Source of the DNA: Rotaria sordida
Taxonomy: Eukaryota > Rotifera > Eurotatoria > Philodinida > Philodinidae
DNA: 64,000 bases
Direction: 5' to 3'
Assembly: GCA_905250125.1 (NCBI GenBank)
Contig: CAJNOL010000785.1
Coordinates: forward strand, 39,380 to 103,379
The notes beneath the pieces are model-generated. The model saw nothing but the letters and a program-made list of their open reading frames with translations. It had not been told where the DNA came from and searched no databases. This document shows, in pieces, positions 12,898-26,700 of the stretch (the stretch's first letter is position 1; the number at the start of each line of letters is the position of its first letter). The position numbers and the translations under genes were made by a program.

Positions 12898-15768
12898 ATG
12901 GAAGCAGAAAACCTTGAATTGTTTCCACCATATATGATTTCACAAACTGTACANNNNNNNNNNTGCACAATCAACCAAAATATTCGTTTGTTTTCTTGGA
13001 ATATTTGTTTCATATCTTGTTTTTGGTATTGTACAAGAATCAATGTAAGATTTTAAAAAAAAAAGATTTTGTAGAATATTTAATTGCAGAAAGAGAATTG
13101 ATTTTTTAGAGTCAAAGGAACCTATGGAAAAAATGATAAATTTACATTTATTTTATCACTTGTTTTTTTCCTATGTGCCTTTAATGCCATTGTATCTAAA
13201 ACAGGTAAAAATGTTCATTGGAATATTTTAGTTTAAAAAAAATTCTTTGAATAGTTTTGGTTGTTCGAAAAACTAATCGAGATTCAACACCTACGAAAAT
13301 GTATGCATTTTCATCATTTACATATTTATTTGCAATGCTTTCAAGTAATTATGCTTTAGAATTTGTGAGTTATCCTATGCAGGTAAAATTTTATTTTATT
13401 TTATAATTTAATTTATGTAAATTCTTTTTCTTTACAAGGTTTTAGGAAAATCAGTAAAACCTGTTCCAGTTATGCTATTGGGTGTGCTAGTAGCAAGAAA
13501 ACGATATCCATTAGAGAAATATTTTTATGTTTTATTAATTGTTGCTGGTAGGAAAAATTAATTAATATTAAAATATTTTGATTATTATGAATTTTAGGAG
13601 TAGTTTTATTTATGTACAAAGAGCCGAAAGAGACAACAAAATTAGTTGAAGCAGGTGCAATATTTGGTATTGGAGAATTTCTTTTGGTATGTTATCTATG
13701 ACAAATTGACATATTTTCGAGTATACAAAAGGACTGACAAATAAAAACACTTGATCTCTTATGAAATGTAATTTCTACTATTATAAGATCAAGTTTTTGA
13801 ATCAATTTCTTTTCTAATAGATAGAGTTAAATGAATGCAACTAAATAGAAATCGTTTTTATTCTGAACACATTCTACTGTAAATGAAGACAAAGAAGAAA
13901 TTCATTCCGAAATGAAATCATATCTAACTAGATTTTAATCGTTTGTAAAAATTCAATAGAAAAATAGTATCATGATCTGAAATTCTCAGACTATGTTTCT
14001 AGATGTTCATAGCTTAAGTAACCATAAATCATTTTGAATTATTATTGGATTTCTACTATAGTTAAAATATCCATACAATAGCAATATTCTATATTTTTTT
14101 TTTGCATAAAGTACATACCGTTTGTTATTTCATTATTTGAATTCGTTTTGATTATGATTAATTGTATGCTGTAAATCGAGCATATCAATAAATACAAAAA
14201 TCAAAGTTTTTTTCATAACGAGTCTATTGTTCCATCATAAGCTACATATTTAATAGGTTTTTTGTGTGTCTCCAGTTATGGAGGAGTATTTTCAAAATAA
14301 AAATATCTCTATCTATTAAGTTTTCGTAAACTCTATCTATTACATAAATAATTGAATTAAAAAAAACTGTTACCGCAAGTCTTGCGAGATTAAAATGTGA
14401 AACACGATGTAGCTACTGCTGCTAGTCACAGAGAGATTGCTTTATTTTATCTATTTTGTGACACATTTTTTAACTATTGCCTTATTTAATCTTTCAGAAA
14501 TGCAAAAAGGAAATAGGTCAAATATTATTACCAGACGTTATAGATATACGGTCTATGAGGAGGATATCCAAATTTTTACCTCTACACTTTTAGATCATAT
14601 TAAAAAGCAATTTAATTCTAGAGGAGCAGGAATCATATCGAAAAAAGGGATACATTTTTTTTGTGGACTATTCTGTAACAATGAGAATGAGATATGGATT
14701 ATAATAGGACTGATAATACTTTTTTTTTTTATTTGACAAATAAGTCATGAGAATCGAATAAATGTTTTTTCTTTTGTTGCATATGTCGATGATTATAGGT
14801 CACAATATTTTTCTATTAGATTGACATACAAGCTGCTATTCATGCAATAGACGTGAATTATATTCTGATTCAATCTACATATGAATCTCATAGGAAATGA
14901 AGTCTTTTGTCTGATTAGAACATACTAGTATATCCTCAGCTACTCGGTTTTTTTTTAAAATTAATCGCTGAAGGCATAAAATTCTTTTGAAAATTACTAA
15001 AGTATTATATAAATAATTCTAGATTTTATTGTTTTCATACAAACTAAATGAGTTCGTTGGTTTTCAATTAAAACATTGTTCTTTCGTGAGATTTCACATT
15101 GAGAAAGTTTGTTTTTAATGTGATTTTCTAAAGGACGGCACCAGATGTTGGAATTTCCTATTGACAAAGATTTTGTGATTTATTTTAAAACACACACAAA
15201 AAAAAATATCAACGTTAATTATTCATAAATTGCACTAGATAAACAAATTTAAATGAATGTTTTTTTATACAGTTTGTTTCACTTGTATTCGATGGTTTAA
15301 CGGGTGGTATACAAGATAAAATTCGTGATAAACATAAAGTAGAAGCTTATCATATGATGTTTTCAATGAATATATGGTCATGTGTATGGGCATCTATTGG
15401 TATATTTGCAACAGGTGAATTTTATGGTTTAATTGATTTTCTTCAAACTTATCCATATGTTATTTCAAATATGATTTTACTTGGTTTAACTGGTGCAGTG
15501 GGACAAGTAAATGAAAAATTCATTTAAATTATTATTATTATTTTGTTTTATTTTTCTTTTTTAATTTTTATAGAATTTTATTTTTCTTACTATTGAATGG
15601 TTTGGTCCATTGACATGTTCAATATTTACAACGACACGTAAATTTTTTACAATACTTTGTTCAATATTTATTTTTGGAAATTCAATAACAATTCGTCAAA
15701 TGTTTGGAACAGTACTTGTTTTTCTTGGACTTTTTCTTGAACAATTATATGGGAAAAAAAAACATTAA
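12898..15768 (+). CDS. SLC35B1: Solute carrier family 35 member B1 (ER nucleotide/nucleotide-sugar transporter)
   Basis: This is a multi-pass ER membrane protein of the drug/metabolite transporter superfamily; human SLC35B1 is described as a UDP-galactose transporter homologue and as the ER ATP/ADP exchanger. Spliced exons give [52 protein letters not shown], then [43 protein letters not shown], a block ending [14 protein letters not shown] and [17 protein letters not shown], all collinear with the human protein. It ends in GKKKH, a dilysine-type KKxx-like ER-retrieval tail in position though not a perfect KKXX. A 10-N gap (12954-12963) interrupts the first exon; the frame does not pass through ten bases, so the N count is nominal and the N-terminus uncertain. 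One intron, 13687-15272, is about 1.6 kb. Confidence 0.92.
12954..12963. other. Assembly gap (10 N) inside SLC35B1 exon 1
   Basis: Ten Ns lie between CTGTACA and TGCACAATC. The reading frame needed downstream (CAA TCA ACC AAA) is not in phase with the ATG at 12898 if the gap is exactly 10 bases, so the gap length is a placeholder. Confidence 0.95.
13687..15272 (+). other. Long SLC35B1 intron with a short dispersed repeat
   Basis: This intron interrupts the block GIGEFLL / [12 protein letters not shown]. Around 14370-14455 it contains a stretch (GCGAGATTAAAATGTGAAA, then CACAGAGAGATTG, ATCTATT) that recurs with mismatches at 26795-26875 inside a PIWI intron. An open frame at 14437-14736 shows no family resemblance and I do not call it. 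No clear paired arms were seen. Confidence 0.5.
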
Positions 15769-16100
15769 TAGAAATTTTGTTTTTTTTTATTATTCAACTA
15801 AATATTATTTTTATTGTTATTCATATTAATTGAATTGAGTTGACTTTTATTTTTAATTTTCGTTGGTAAAAGGAACAAGGTTGAAGAGAAAAAATAAATA
15901 CTAACTCATCCTTCTAAGGGTACTGTACTCGTCTACAACGTTCTTGATCATCAGTTGCACATATGTGCTTGTATTGACAAGAACGAAAGGAGAAAAAAAA
16001 GAACAGAAGAAAAATATTTATCGTACGAAACGCGTAATAGAAGCAAAAAAGCAGTTTTACATTACAAAAAAAAAAGAGACAACAAGGTAACACACAACAA

Positions 16101-17818
<1,718 letters not shown>

Positions 17819-19344
17819 ATATTACTTGTTCAATGAAGAATACACTTAAAGATTGCTTTTATTTTTTAGTGCAAACTTCTAATTTATTATTCATTTTTAT
17901 TTATTTCAAATATCATTTAGTTTTTTTTTTAAATGAATTAAATAAATAGAAAGACTTATTTAGTCTTTAATAAGTTTTTCCATACGAAGAAACATTTTCA
18001 AAATTATTGGTTTGATTTAGAATTGAGAATGTTTACAATGTTCAGACACATCTCAATGATGATTTTCAACACAAAAAAGTTCTGTGAACAAGATCTTTGG
18101 TAGGAAACTGCAAGTCTACATTTTTGTGGAATAGATGTGAACTCAGCTCGGATCTGGCTGGATCCAAGTCTGGAAGGACCCTTACCTTCGTAAACTTCGA
18201 TGTTTTAGATTATATTAATTAAATGAAACTTGAATTCTACTTGAATTTTATTTTATACATGTAAAATATTTTTCTATTAAAAATAGAAAGGATGTCAATT
18301 ATAAAAGTATATTAAATTCTTGTTTTTCTCTTATTGACAGATCTTTTGAAACGTATTATCCAATTTCGGACAGTATTGATACATTTAATTTACTATGTCT
18401 CATCAATAAAAGTGCCATACACATAATTATCAAAACAAAAACGGAAATAAAGATGTACTTTGATAATGAGATAAGATCCATTTTTAACGAGAAGAGTGCT
18501 CTCTCTTGAGATCCGATTATAATCATGTCACAGTAAGATAATTGAAATGATGCCGCATAGGAAATTTTAATAAGCAAGTTCTATTCAATACGGCATTATT
18601 CGTAGAGAAGTCTGAATTATGATATGTTATCCAAAGAAAATAGGATCATCTGAAAAAAAATTCAAACGAGCAACTTCTAATCATCTTTCTGAAGACGAAT
18701 TCAACAAAAAACATCAGACTTGGAAGCAATCAGATGGATATGTATTGTATAAATTTTCATTTTGCTGTTGGATTCAATGTAGGATCAGAATATTGATTAT
18801 TTATCAATAATAAAAGTTAAACTTCTTGTTACAATTCATAACATTTATTCAACTATAATCTGGTAATATTTAAAGAAATCGAAGAAGTACGTTAAAGTTA
18901 TAAGAAAATTTATTTGATGTATATGTTTTTATTTCAAATTGTTTTATTTTTTGGTTAGATCAATATATGATCGTTTGAAGTTGTAATAAGTTTTGTCAAA
19001 GATTGAAATACATATGCCTCGAAATAGTTATAATTGATTTTTTACCTTTTTAAAATTTCTCATCTTCTTGCTAGTTTTGTCAGATTATTATACGTTATCA
19101 TAAGGAATCACCTAGAACATCTATTCAAATCCGTAGCAAATATCATACTTGCAATCTGGTAAATTAAAGCATATTTAAAAAGCTATTTCTTTAATTTGAA
19201 TATTAACGTATATACAGCGAGACAGCTTTATCGATATTTCATGATTGATTACGATAAGAAACAATACAAAAATATTTTTCTCGCAATAAACAAAACTTTT
19301 AACTACTCAAAATACAATCGGTTTTAACGCAAATAATGATCTCA
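17819..19344. other. Intergenic stretch, no gene recognised
   Basis: This is the 3' flank of SQOR. It is AT-rich with scattered stops; open frames at 18356-18577 (-) and 18619-18810 (+) are short and resemble no family. Near 18140-18180 a GC-richer phrase (GATCTGGCTGGATCCAAG, then TGGAAGGACCC) resembles phrases near 5890 and 25430-25480, probably debris of a dispersed repeat. Confidence 0.5.
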
Positions 19345-20057
19345 CTTACGACGCAAGTCGTTCAAGTGATAGATCGCTTTTGAGTCGAGACTATGTACAT
19401 CATGTAGATTCAAATGAAATATAAATACCCTGAAAAGAATTCAGACCCTTAGCTTATCACTGCTGAGATAGCGCATTTTGTACGATATTTTTCAAATGAA
19501 TGTTGTGGTCTCCTCTTCCAAGGGAGGAAAAAACGAGACTTCGAAGTAAGAGTGAAGTACAATACTTCAGCAGTACTTCAGGATATCGAAGTTTCACATT
19601 ATCTCCCTCGAATTCGTCTGTGAAACGCCAGAAAAGTTGATTGTCAAATTTCGACTCGAACTTTGCATAAACATAGGTCTTAACGAGAATAGTTTATTGT
19701 GAAAGTTTCAGGTCTTTTGACTTGCTCCTATTCTAATATACGAGTATCAAATCTGCCACTTTATATGAGCGATATGAAAGACATAGATATTAACATAGTT
19801 GTATCTTAGGATAGGAGCAACGACAATATCTAAAACTATTCTCATTAAGATCTGTCTCTATACAAAGTTTCAAGTCGAAATTTGAAAATTAGTTTTCTTG
19901 GTGTTCTTGCATTCATTGAAAAACTACAGTCGAAGTGCAATATCTCCATAGTAATAAGCTAAAGGCACAAACTCTTTTCACAATATTCATAGCTCATTTG
20001 GATCCATATGATACACATAATCTCGACTCAAAAGTTTAAGTACTTTCCTCATTAGTC
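19345..20057. mobile_element. Foldback element, ATCGCTTTTGA / CTAATGAGG family
   Basis: The arms match in reverse: GAGTCGAGACTATGTACATC near 19382 pairs with a block around 20010-20037, TAGCTTATCACTGC with the block near 19960, and the AACATAGGTCTTAACGAGAA region with its mirror near 19850. The sequence is clearly related to 58883-59498 and to the partial copy 47950-48338 (shared blocks AGTTTCAGGTCTT, ATCTTAGGATAGGA, CATTTAAAAA). No coding capacity. Confidence 0.75.
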
Positions 20058-20743
20058 ATTGAAAATCATTTGTAAACAATGCTACAGAAATATCAAAATA
20101 CACACAATGAGAGAGATAATAAAGTATAGAAAGTGAAAGCATAGAAAATCCAAATCCTTTTTAATCATAGATTTTTCTTTCACAGTTGTACATGCATGGC
20201 ATATTACATTTATCAACTTCTCCGGTAATAGTGTGTGCTCGGCACATAGAGGATTTGATTCTATCTTATTCTCTTATTATTTCATAGATCATATAAAATA
20301 ATCTTGACATCAACCATGTGTATGTATTTATATATCATAGTGAATATATTCACAAAAAGTTGCTCAACTACAAAAAAATATAGAACACGTAGATACTAGA
20401 AAAAAACAATTCTACTTCGTAGAGAAACTAGCACAAAAAGATTACATATATATATATATATATATAAAATATAATGAAAAATTCAAAGTTTTATACATCT
20501 TGGAAAGAAAAAAAATATTCTCAAAAAAAAAAAAAAAAAAACTTTCACTAGAATGACTCTATGAAAGGAAAAAACAGAAAACAATAAATGCACCATAAAA
20601 TTAGTGCAAAAAAAAACTAAACTTATGAAAAAAAAGAATAGAAAAGTGGCAAATAAGCGCACATATTCATACAAAAAAAAAAAAAGTAGAAAAATTTTCG
20701 AAATGTAAACAAAAAAAGAGAAAAATACAAATTGTTTATCAAA
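20058..20743. repeat. Simple-sequence-rich 3' flank of the PIWI gene
   Basis: Contains a TA dinucleotide run of about ten units at 20445-20466 and several poly-A tracts, including an 18-20 base run near 20525. Open frames here consist only of Phe/Lys-coding homopolymer and are not genes. Confidence 0.6.
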
Positions 20744-23700
20744 TTACAAATAGAAAAGACGATCAGCAAGTTCAGGATTAAAGTCCTGATGTAAACTTTG
20801 ACCAACAAGAAACGCTAATTTATGTGCATATTGACAAACAGCTGGCACACGAATAGTTCCTGGCCAACTATAATTAAATAAATTTCAAAAATATTTAATT
20901 AAGCAAAAAGAAAACATCAAAATATAAACTAACTTATAATATAAATGAGTAAGTTTAAAAGTAAGACGTTGCATATGATCCACTTTGAAACTAAAAAAAA
21001 AAATAAATATTTATAATAAGAATATTTTAATATTCCGAGAAAAGAAAAAAGAATTTTACTTTGTTCGATCCCAAATAACATTGTAATGTGTTGGCGCTAC
21101 TGTTCCTTGTCGAGCACATTGAGAAATTAAATAAAAATCATACCATTCAGCTAAAGAAAGAAAAAACTTTAATCTATGAAAAAAAAGAATGAACTCACCA
21201 TTTGTAACTGTATGATCAATAATTGTACCCGGCGGAGGATTAGCCATTGACGTACTACTCATTTTAGCAAAAAATCGAGCATTACCTTTCTTTTTAACAA
21301 TAATAACAGCAAGTTTTGGTCTAAAATATTATAAGTAATTCATTATTCATTTTTAAAGATTATTTTACTGATATCCAGGCATTATTTTAGGAAATGTATC
21401 AATAATTTGTGGTAATTCATGTTCAGCAACAATAGCTAATTGACCATCTGAGACACCATCTCGATAAAGTACAACTAAATGAAACAAAAAAGAAAAATTT
21501 ATTCATGATTTTTATTTCTATTTTCGTTACTTTTTTCCGGTAGTGCATTATTCACTCGATGATATTCCTTTAATGAATCTAAATCAAATAATTGAATATA
21601 ATTTATTAAAAAAATTTATTTCACCCCTCATGCATTGTTGTAAACCATCCATTAATTCTTGTGCTGTACGATTATAAATAACTCGTGAATAGAAACGAGT
21701 ACATGTGATATTTGTCGAAGCAACAAATGCGCCTACACTAGCACCTAAAAACAAATACATTTACAGTACTGAATAAAAAGTCTTCCACAGCAAATCTCAA
21801 CTTCCATACATGCATACATACAGGAGGTCTGGAAATTTGTGTACACATACTCCACTAAGAATGTAGGTCAGAGACATGAGATCAACCTGATAGCTTAAAT
21901 GCAACGAGAATTATGATGGACGGTGTCTGTTTTTCCTTTAAGCTTTTTAATCTGAAAAAATTGTCTATGAAATTTTGCATTACCTTTTATTAAATACATG
22001 ATTAATTCTTGATATTTTTATTTGCAACTGAAGTCTAGTATATGGTCTTTCGTCACTCAAAATATTATATAATTTGCTGCAAGATTGTTGCCTTTGGATG
22101 TCTTTGAATCCTCCACATCAACACGATGATTATTAGTATGCTGTTTTCTTTTAGAAGAAAGTTCTTTTCAGAAATATAAAGGAGACTCTGATCTATATTA
22201 TTGATGGATTATGTGTATATAGATTTTCAAACCACCAGTATCTATAGTAACTGAGATCTGATAGGAAGAAGCTTTTGTCGACTATTGTATTTTTTGTTTT
22301 CAATATATAAAAATACTAAATTAACCTTTTCGTTTTGAATCATGATATGAATCCATGCCAATAACCATTAATGTTTTTGACTAAAAATTTAAATAAAAAT
22401 TATTTTTTTGTTTTTAATATATTCAAAATAATATTTCATTTACAGGTATAGTTACACCCCAAATTTCACCACCAAGTTTTGCATTTAATTGAATACCAAT
22501 TTTCGTAGCAACAGACATTAATTGATTTTTTTTTGAAATTGTTTTTGCTAAAACCATCTAATTACACAAACGAAACAATTAATCAATCAATCAAGTGAAC
22601 ATAAAACATTGAAAAAAAACATATCTCACTTGAGAAGGTACTGGATTATCAAGACACATGTATTTTTTTAGAGCATCATATCGATCTTTACGATTATTTG
22701 GTAATACACAAAGAACAAGATCGGTATTTTTTTGAATTTTTTCTGGTAATGCACCTAAATATGTTTCAGGTCGATCATTTGGTAATTGAATTCTATTTCA
22801 AAGAGACAAAAAAAAAATGAATATAATATAAACACTTTAGATATTGGATAACACAAAAACTATAATGGAGATTTATGATAAATAAAATAATACAAAAGAG
22901 TAGATGAAGAAATAAATGCAATCTAGATATTTCGATTTAATCGATGTACTTCTCCCGAGTTAAGGCATGATCTGTTTTCTAGTTATGTTCATGTACTCTT
23001 TATATGACTCTTTCCTCTATTTCCCTCATTCATGAGAAATCAACAATCGAAATTGTATCACTTCTACTATGCTTGCTCAGAATGAACTTCTTTCCGCCTG
23101 GACTGTCTCACACTTCCTATGCATTCACACTGAATGAGTCTTCCTTGAAGATTAACGTTTTAGATACTGAGATAAGTATTTGAAGTCTTTTGGCGTCAGT
23201 AGATGGAAATTTATTGATGGAGAAGGCTATATTAAATTTAAATCGGACCATTCAATTAGATGTTTACACAGATCTAAACATTTCAAAGAAAAAATCTCTG
23301 TTTTAGAAAAATGTAGTTCTTAGTGTATTGATAACGCTACTGTAGATTCAGTTCTAGAGCCTGTGGCATCCAGAATTTTTGGATCTCGATCCAGACCTGG
23401 TCAAACCGTACTTTGATACTCTCAATACAATTATCTAATCGGAATTAGATAGTCACTCCGAAGATATGGCCTACTTTTTTCCGTTTTTTTTATTCAGTGA
23501 CTAGCGAACCCTACATATTTCTCAGGCGACTAAAGCTCTTCGAGTCCAACATTTTCAGATCCGACAGGCTCTACACACGAGGAACGTTCATAACTGTTCA
23601 GTCACTTTTCGCTTGAGACTATTGTCATTCGATTGGTCGTGATGAGTATTAAAAAAAGTCTGTTTTGGTTTGATTTTTCGGTTTTCGTTTGTTGAGTTAT

Positions 23701-26700
23701 GAGCGTTTTACTTGATTTTTTTGTCCTATGAACATAGAATCACTGACACCTTTGGATAAGCGAATTTTGAACTGATATTTTATCCATAAATATGGCCTTA
23801 TTGTCACTAGAAAGATTTCGAAGATTGAGCCAGAGCGAACATATCCTTGTTAAGATATTTATACTTTGAAAAAAAACGCCTGTTTTGGGCTATATTTCAA
23901 AAGAAGGACATTTCCATGACAAGCCAATATCTTGATGTGGACACATGTGTCCAAGTTTCAACTTAGAGGTATTTCTAATGACCATAAAGCCTATCTATGG
24001 TCGAAATTGCGGTTCAAAATTCGTTCATCCAGAGCCTCAACAATTCTATGCTCCTAACACAACAAGCAAAGCCTGGAAAACTAAACCAAAACAGATGTGT
24101 CTACGACTCATCACGATCCACCAAATAGCAATAGTCTCAAGCGAAAAGCGATTGTACAGTTGGAAATGTTCTCTCGTCATTTCTCATGTTTGATAAAGAA
24201 AACGTTAAAAATTTTTCTTTCTCATAATTTTCATTGTGTAAGATGTTTTATTTTATGATAATACTGTTCGATACATGCGTTGTGTAGTGTCATTGAAAAA
24301 AAACCTAAGATTATGTATTTAATCTCTCTATAACCTCCATCTAGTTATTTCTAACAATTATATCCGTTCACATTTTGTACTAAAAGGACTGATGGGTCAT
24401 CAAATTAATGCAAATAAAAAAAACCAAATCTGTTGAATATAAATGACTTACACATTTGGATATTCAACTTCCATTCCAAATGGTACGCATACTTGATAAA
24501 GTGCATTAATAAGTTCATCACCAAGTTCACGTAATGATGATGGATAAAAAACAATCCAATTTTTGAGATTTTTACATGATATATGTTTTAAACTACGACC
24601 TGAAAAAAGAAAAGTTTTTTGTTTATTTTTGTATTTGAAAAAGAAATGTTTTGTTAATCAAACCTTCTCGACTCCAATCAGCTTCATCATGTTTATAACG
24701 AATAGAACGATTTGCATAAAGAATTTGTTCTGATTCAAGAAGACGACCATCAAATTCAACTAAACCTATATCCACACTAATTTCCCATTTTTTCAATTCA
24801 TCTTTAGCTTCTTGATTACTAAATAAAATAAAGATTGAATTCAAAAATGTGATTAATAAATAAATAAATTAATCATATCACTTTTGAATATCATGACAAA
24901 ATTCTGTTAATTTTTCAAAACGTGCCATTGGACCAATATGTGTATGTGTTGCTAATTCTTTCATAAATTGAAAATCTGATCGCATTACATCGGATATACC
25001 TAAGAAAATTTTTTGAAAAATTTAATAAAAATAATCTATTTTATATATATAATCTACCTGTAACACAACATAATTCAGGAATAAGCATAAGTGGACCTGT
25101 TTGTCCAGCACGTCGATCTTTTTTTGATGGTTTACTAATAAGTAATGGTTGAGTTGTATCTTCAATTTTCAATTGATAACGCTATAATATAAATATAAGA
25201 AGATAAGTAATGAATAAAGAAATGACGAACTACTTACATCATAATAATATTTAACCAATGTTTCGTCTGTACCATCACGTTTTTTGAATGTATAATTCGG
25301 AGATTTATCTAAAAAAAGAATATATTTCTCGATATTTATTAATCCTCTCGTGTTTCATGTAAGGAGCTGTATGTCCACGTTTTTTTGCGGACTTAAACAT
25401 GAAAAAAAGCTAGACTTCTGGATCCAGACCCGACAATAAATTAAACTTTAGACCCGAATCTGAAAGGACCCACAGCTTCCCAGTTCCATGGATTGGGGGA
25501 GCAATCTATATCCATTGCAGACGAAGCAATGTTTTTTACACTAATTCAAGAATTTACATTTTATTATGCTAGAAAAATAAAACGTGATTTTCCTCAGGTT
25601 AGAGTAGTTGTGTTTTTTTTTCTAGAATATATTAGGACTTAACACATTTAATTCAAAACTTCTCTGTATATCTTAGAAATCATTAAGTTGATATTCTTGA
25701 GTGAATTTTAGTTTTCGACCTTCACGTTTAGCCAAAGACAAAAAAAGACATCGACAACTAACCCCACGCAATTTCATCAATTTTGTATGTTTTTGAATTG
25801 TATGTCGTCAATACGATCTAGATTTAAAAACACAAAGAGATGAAGAATGTTTGGAAACAAAAAATAGAACTTTTTACCTGTCCGACAAGTTCTTTTGTTG
25901 CTTCATCTTGTGCACGTTTAAAACTAAAATGAAAATATTCATACTTTTTTCAATTGATATTTTTGTTTTTACTTACTCGACGAATTGTGTAAAGATATCT
26001 TGAAGACGATTGAATACAGTAGTTTTATTTAAAACCTTTTATAAATTAGCATATAAAATGTATATTAACAAAATATTATAAAAATTTAAAAAGAAACCTT
26101 ATGTGATAAATCAACATTAATCATCAATGAACCTTCATAAATATTAACATTAGTTAAAAAACCAGGAAAAAGTGTTAAACGATAACGCTCTAAATCAATT
26201 TTGCGATCGAATTGATAATAATTTCGACCAATAAGTCTTAAACCAGATAATTCTAATAATCTAAATTAATAATAATTAAATATTAAAAGAAAATTTTTTT
26301 CGAAAATCATACTTTCGAACAATTAAATTTGCCTAAAACATTAATTAAATATTATTAAATTTATTGATTAAAATTAAAATTTTCACATACAAGATGAAAA
26401 AAATTCGGTGAATCTGGTGAATTTTTTGCTGTTAAACGAAGACGCATTTCAATTGGATCACCTGTTACTGTATGTTGACATTGAAATGTACGTTCCTAGA
26501 TTAAAAAAAAAACCAAACTTCGAATAAGAATACAAAAAAAGAAATTAGATTTTACATCGCCAATATATTCAAATGAATAAAGAGTTGTTCCATCAAAAGC
26601 TACATCTTTTAATATTTGTTTATGTTGAAGTACCTAAACGATATATTTAAATAAAATCATAAATTTATAGAAAATTTACCATTTCTCGACGCATTTTTCG

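Noticed and set aside
14437..14736. 99-codon plus-strand frame within the SLC35B1 intron
   Set aside because: No family resemblance, lies between two clear exons, and part of it overlaps a dispersed repeat.
20483..20808. Phe-rich minus-strand frames
   Set aside because: Translation of poly-A tracts in the 3' flank of PIWI; not coding.
21750..22325. Foldback element in the 570-bp PIWI intron
   Set aside because: I looked for mirrored arms and found no convincing pair.
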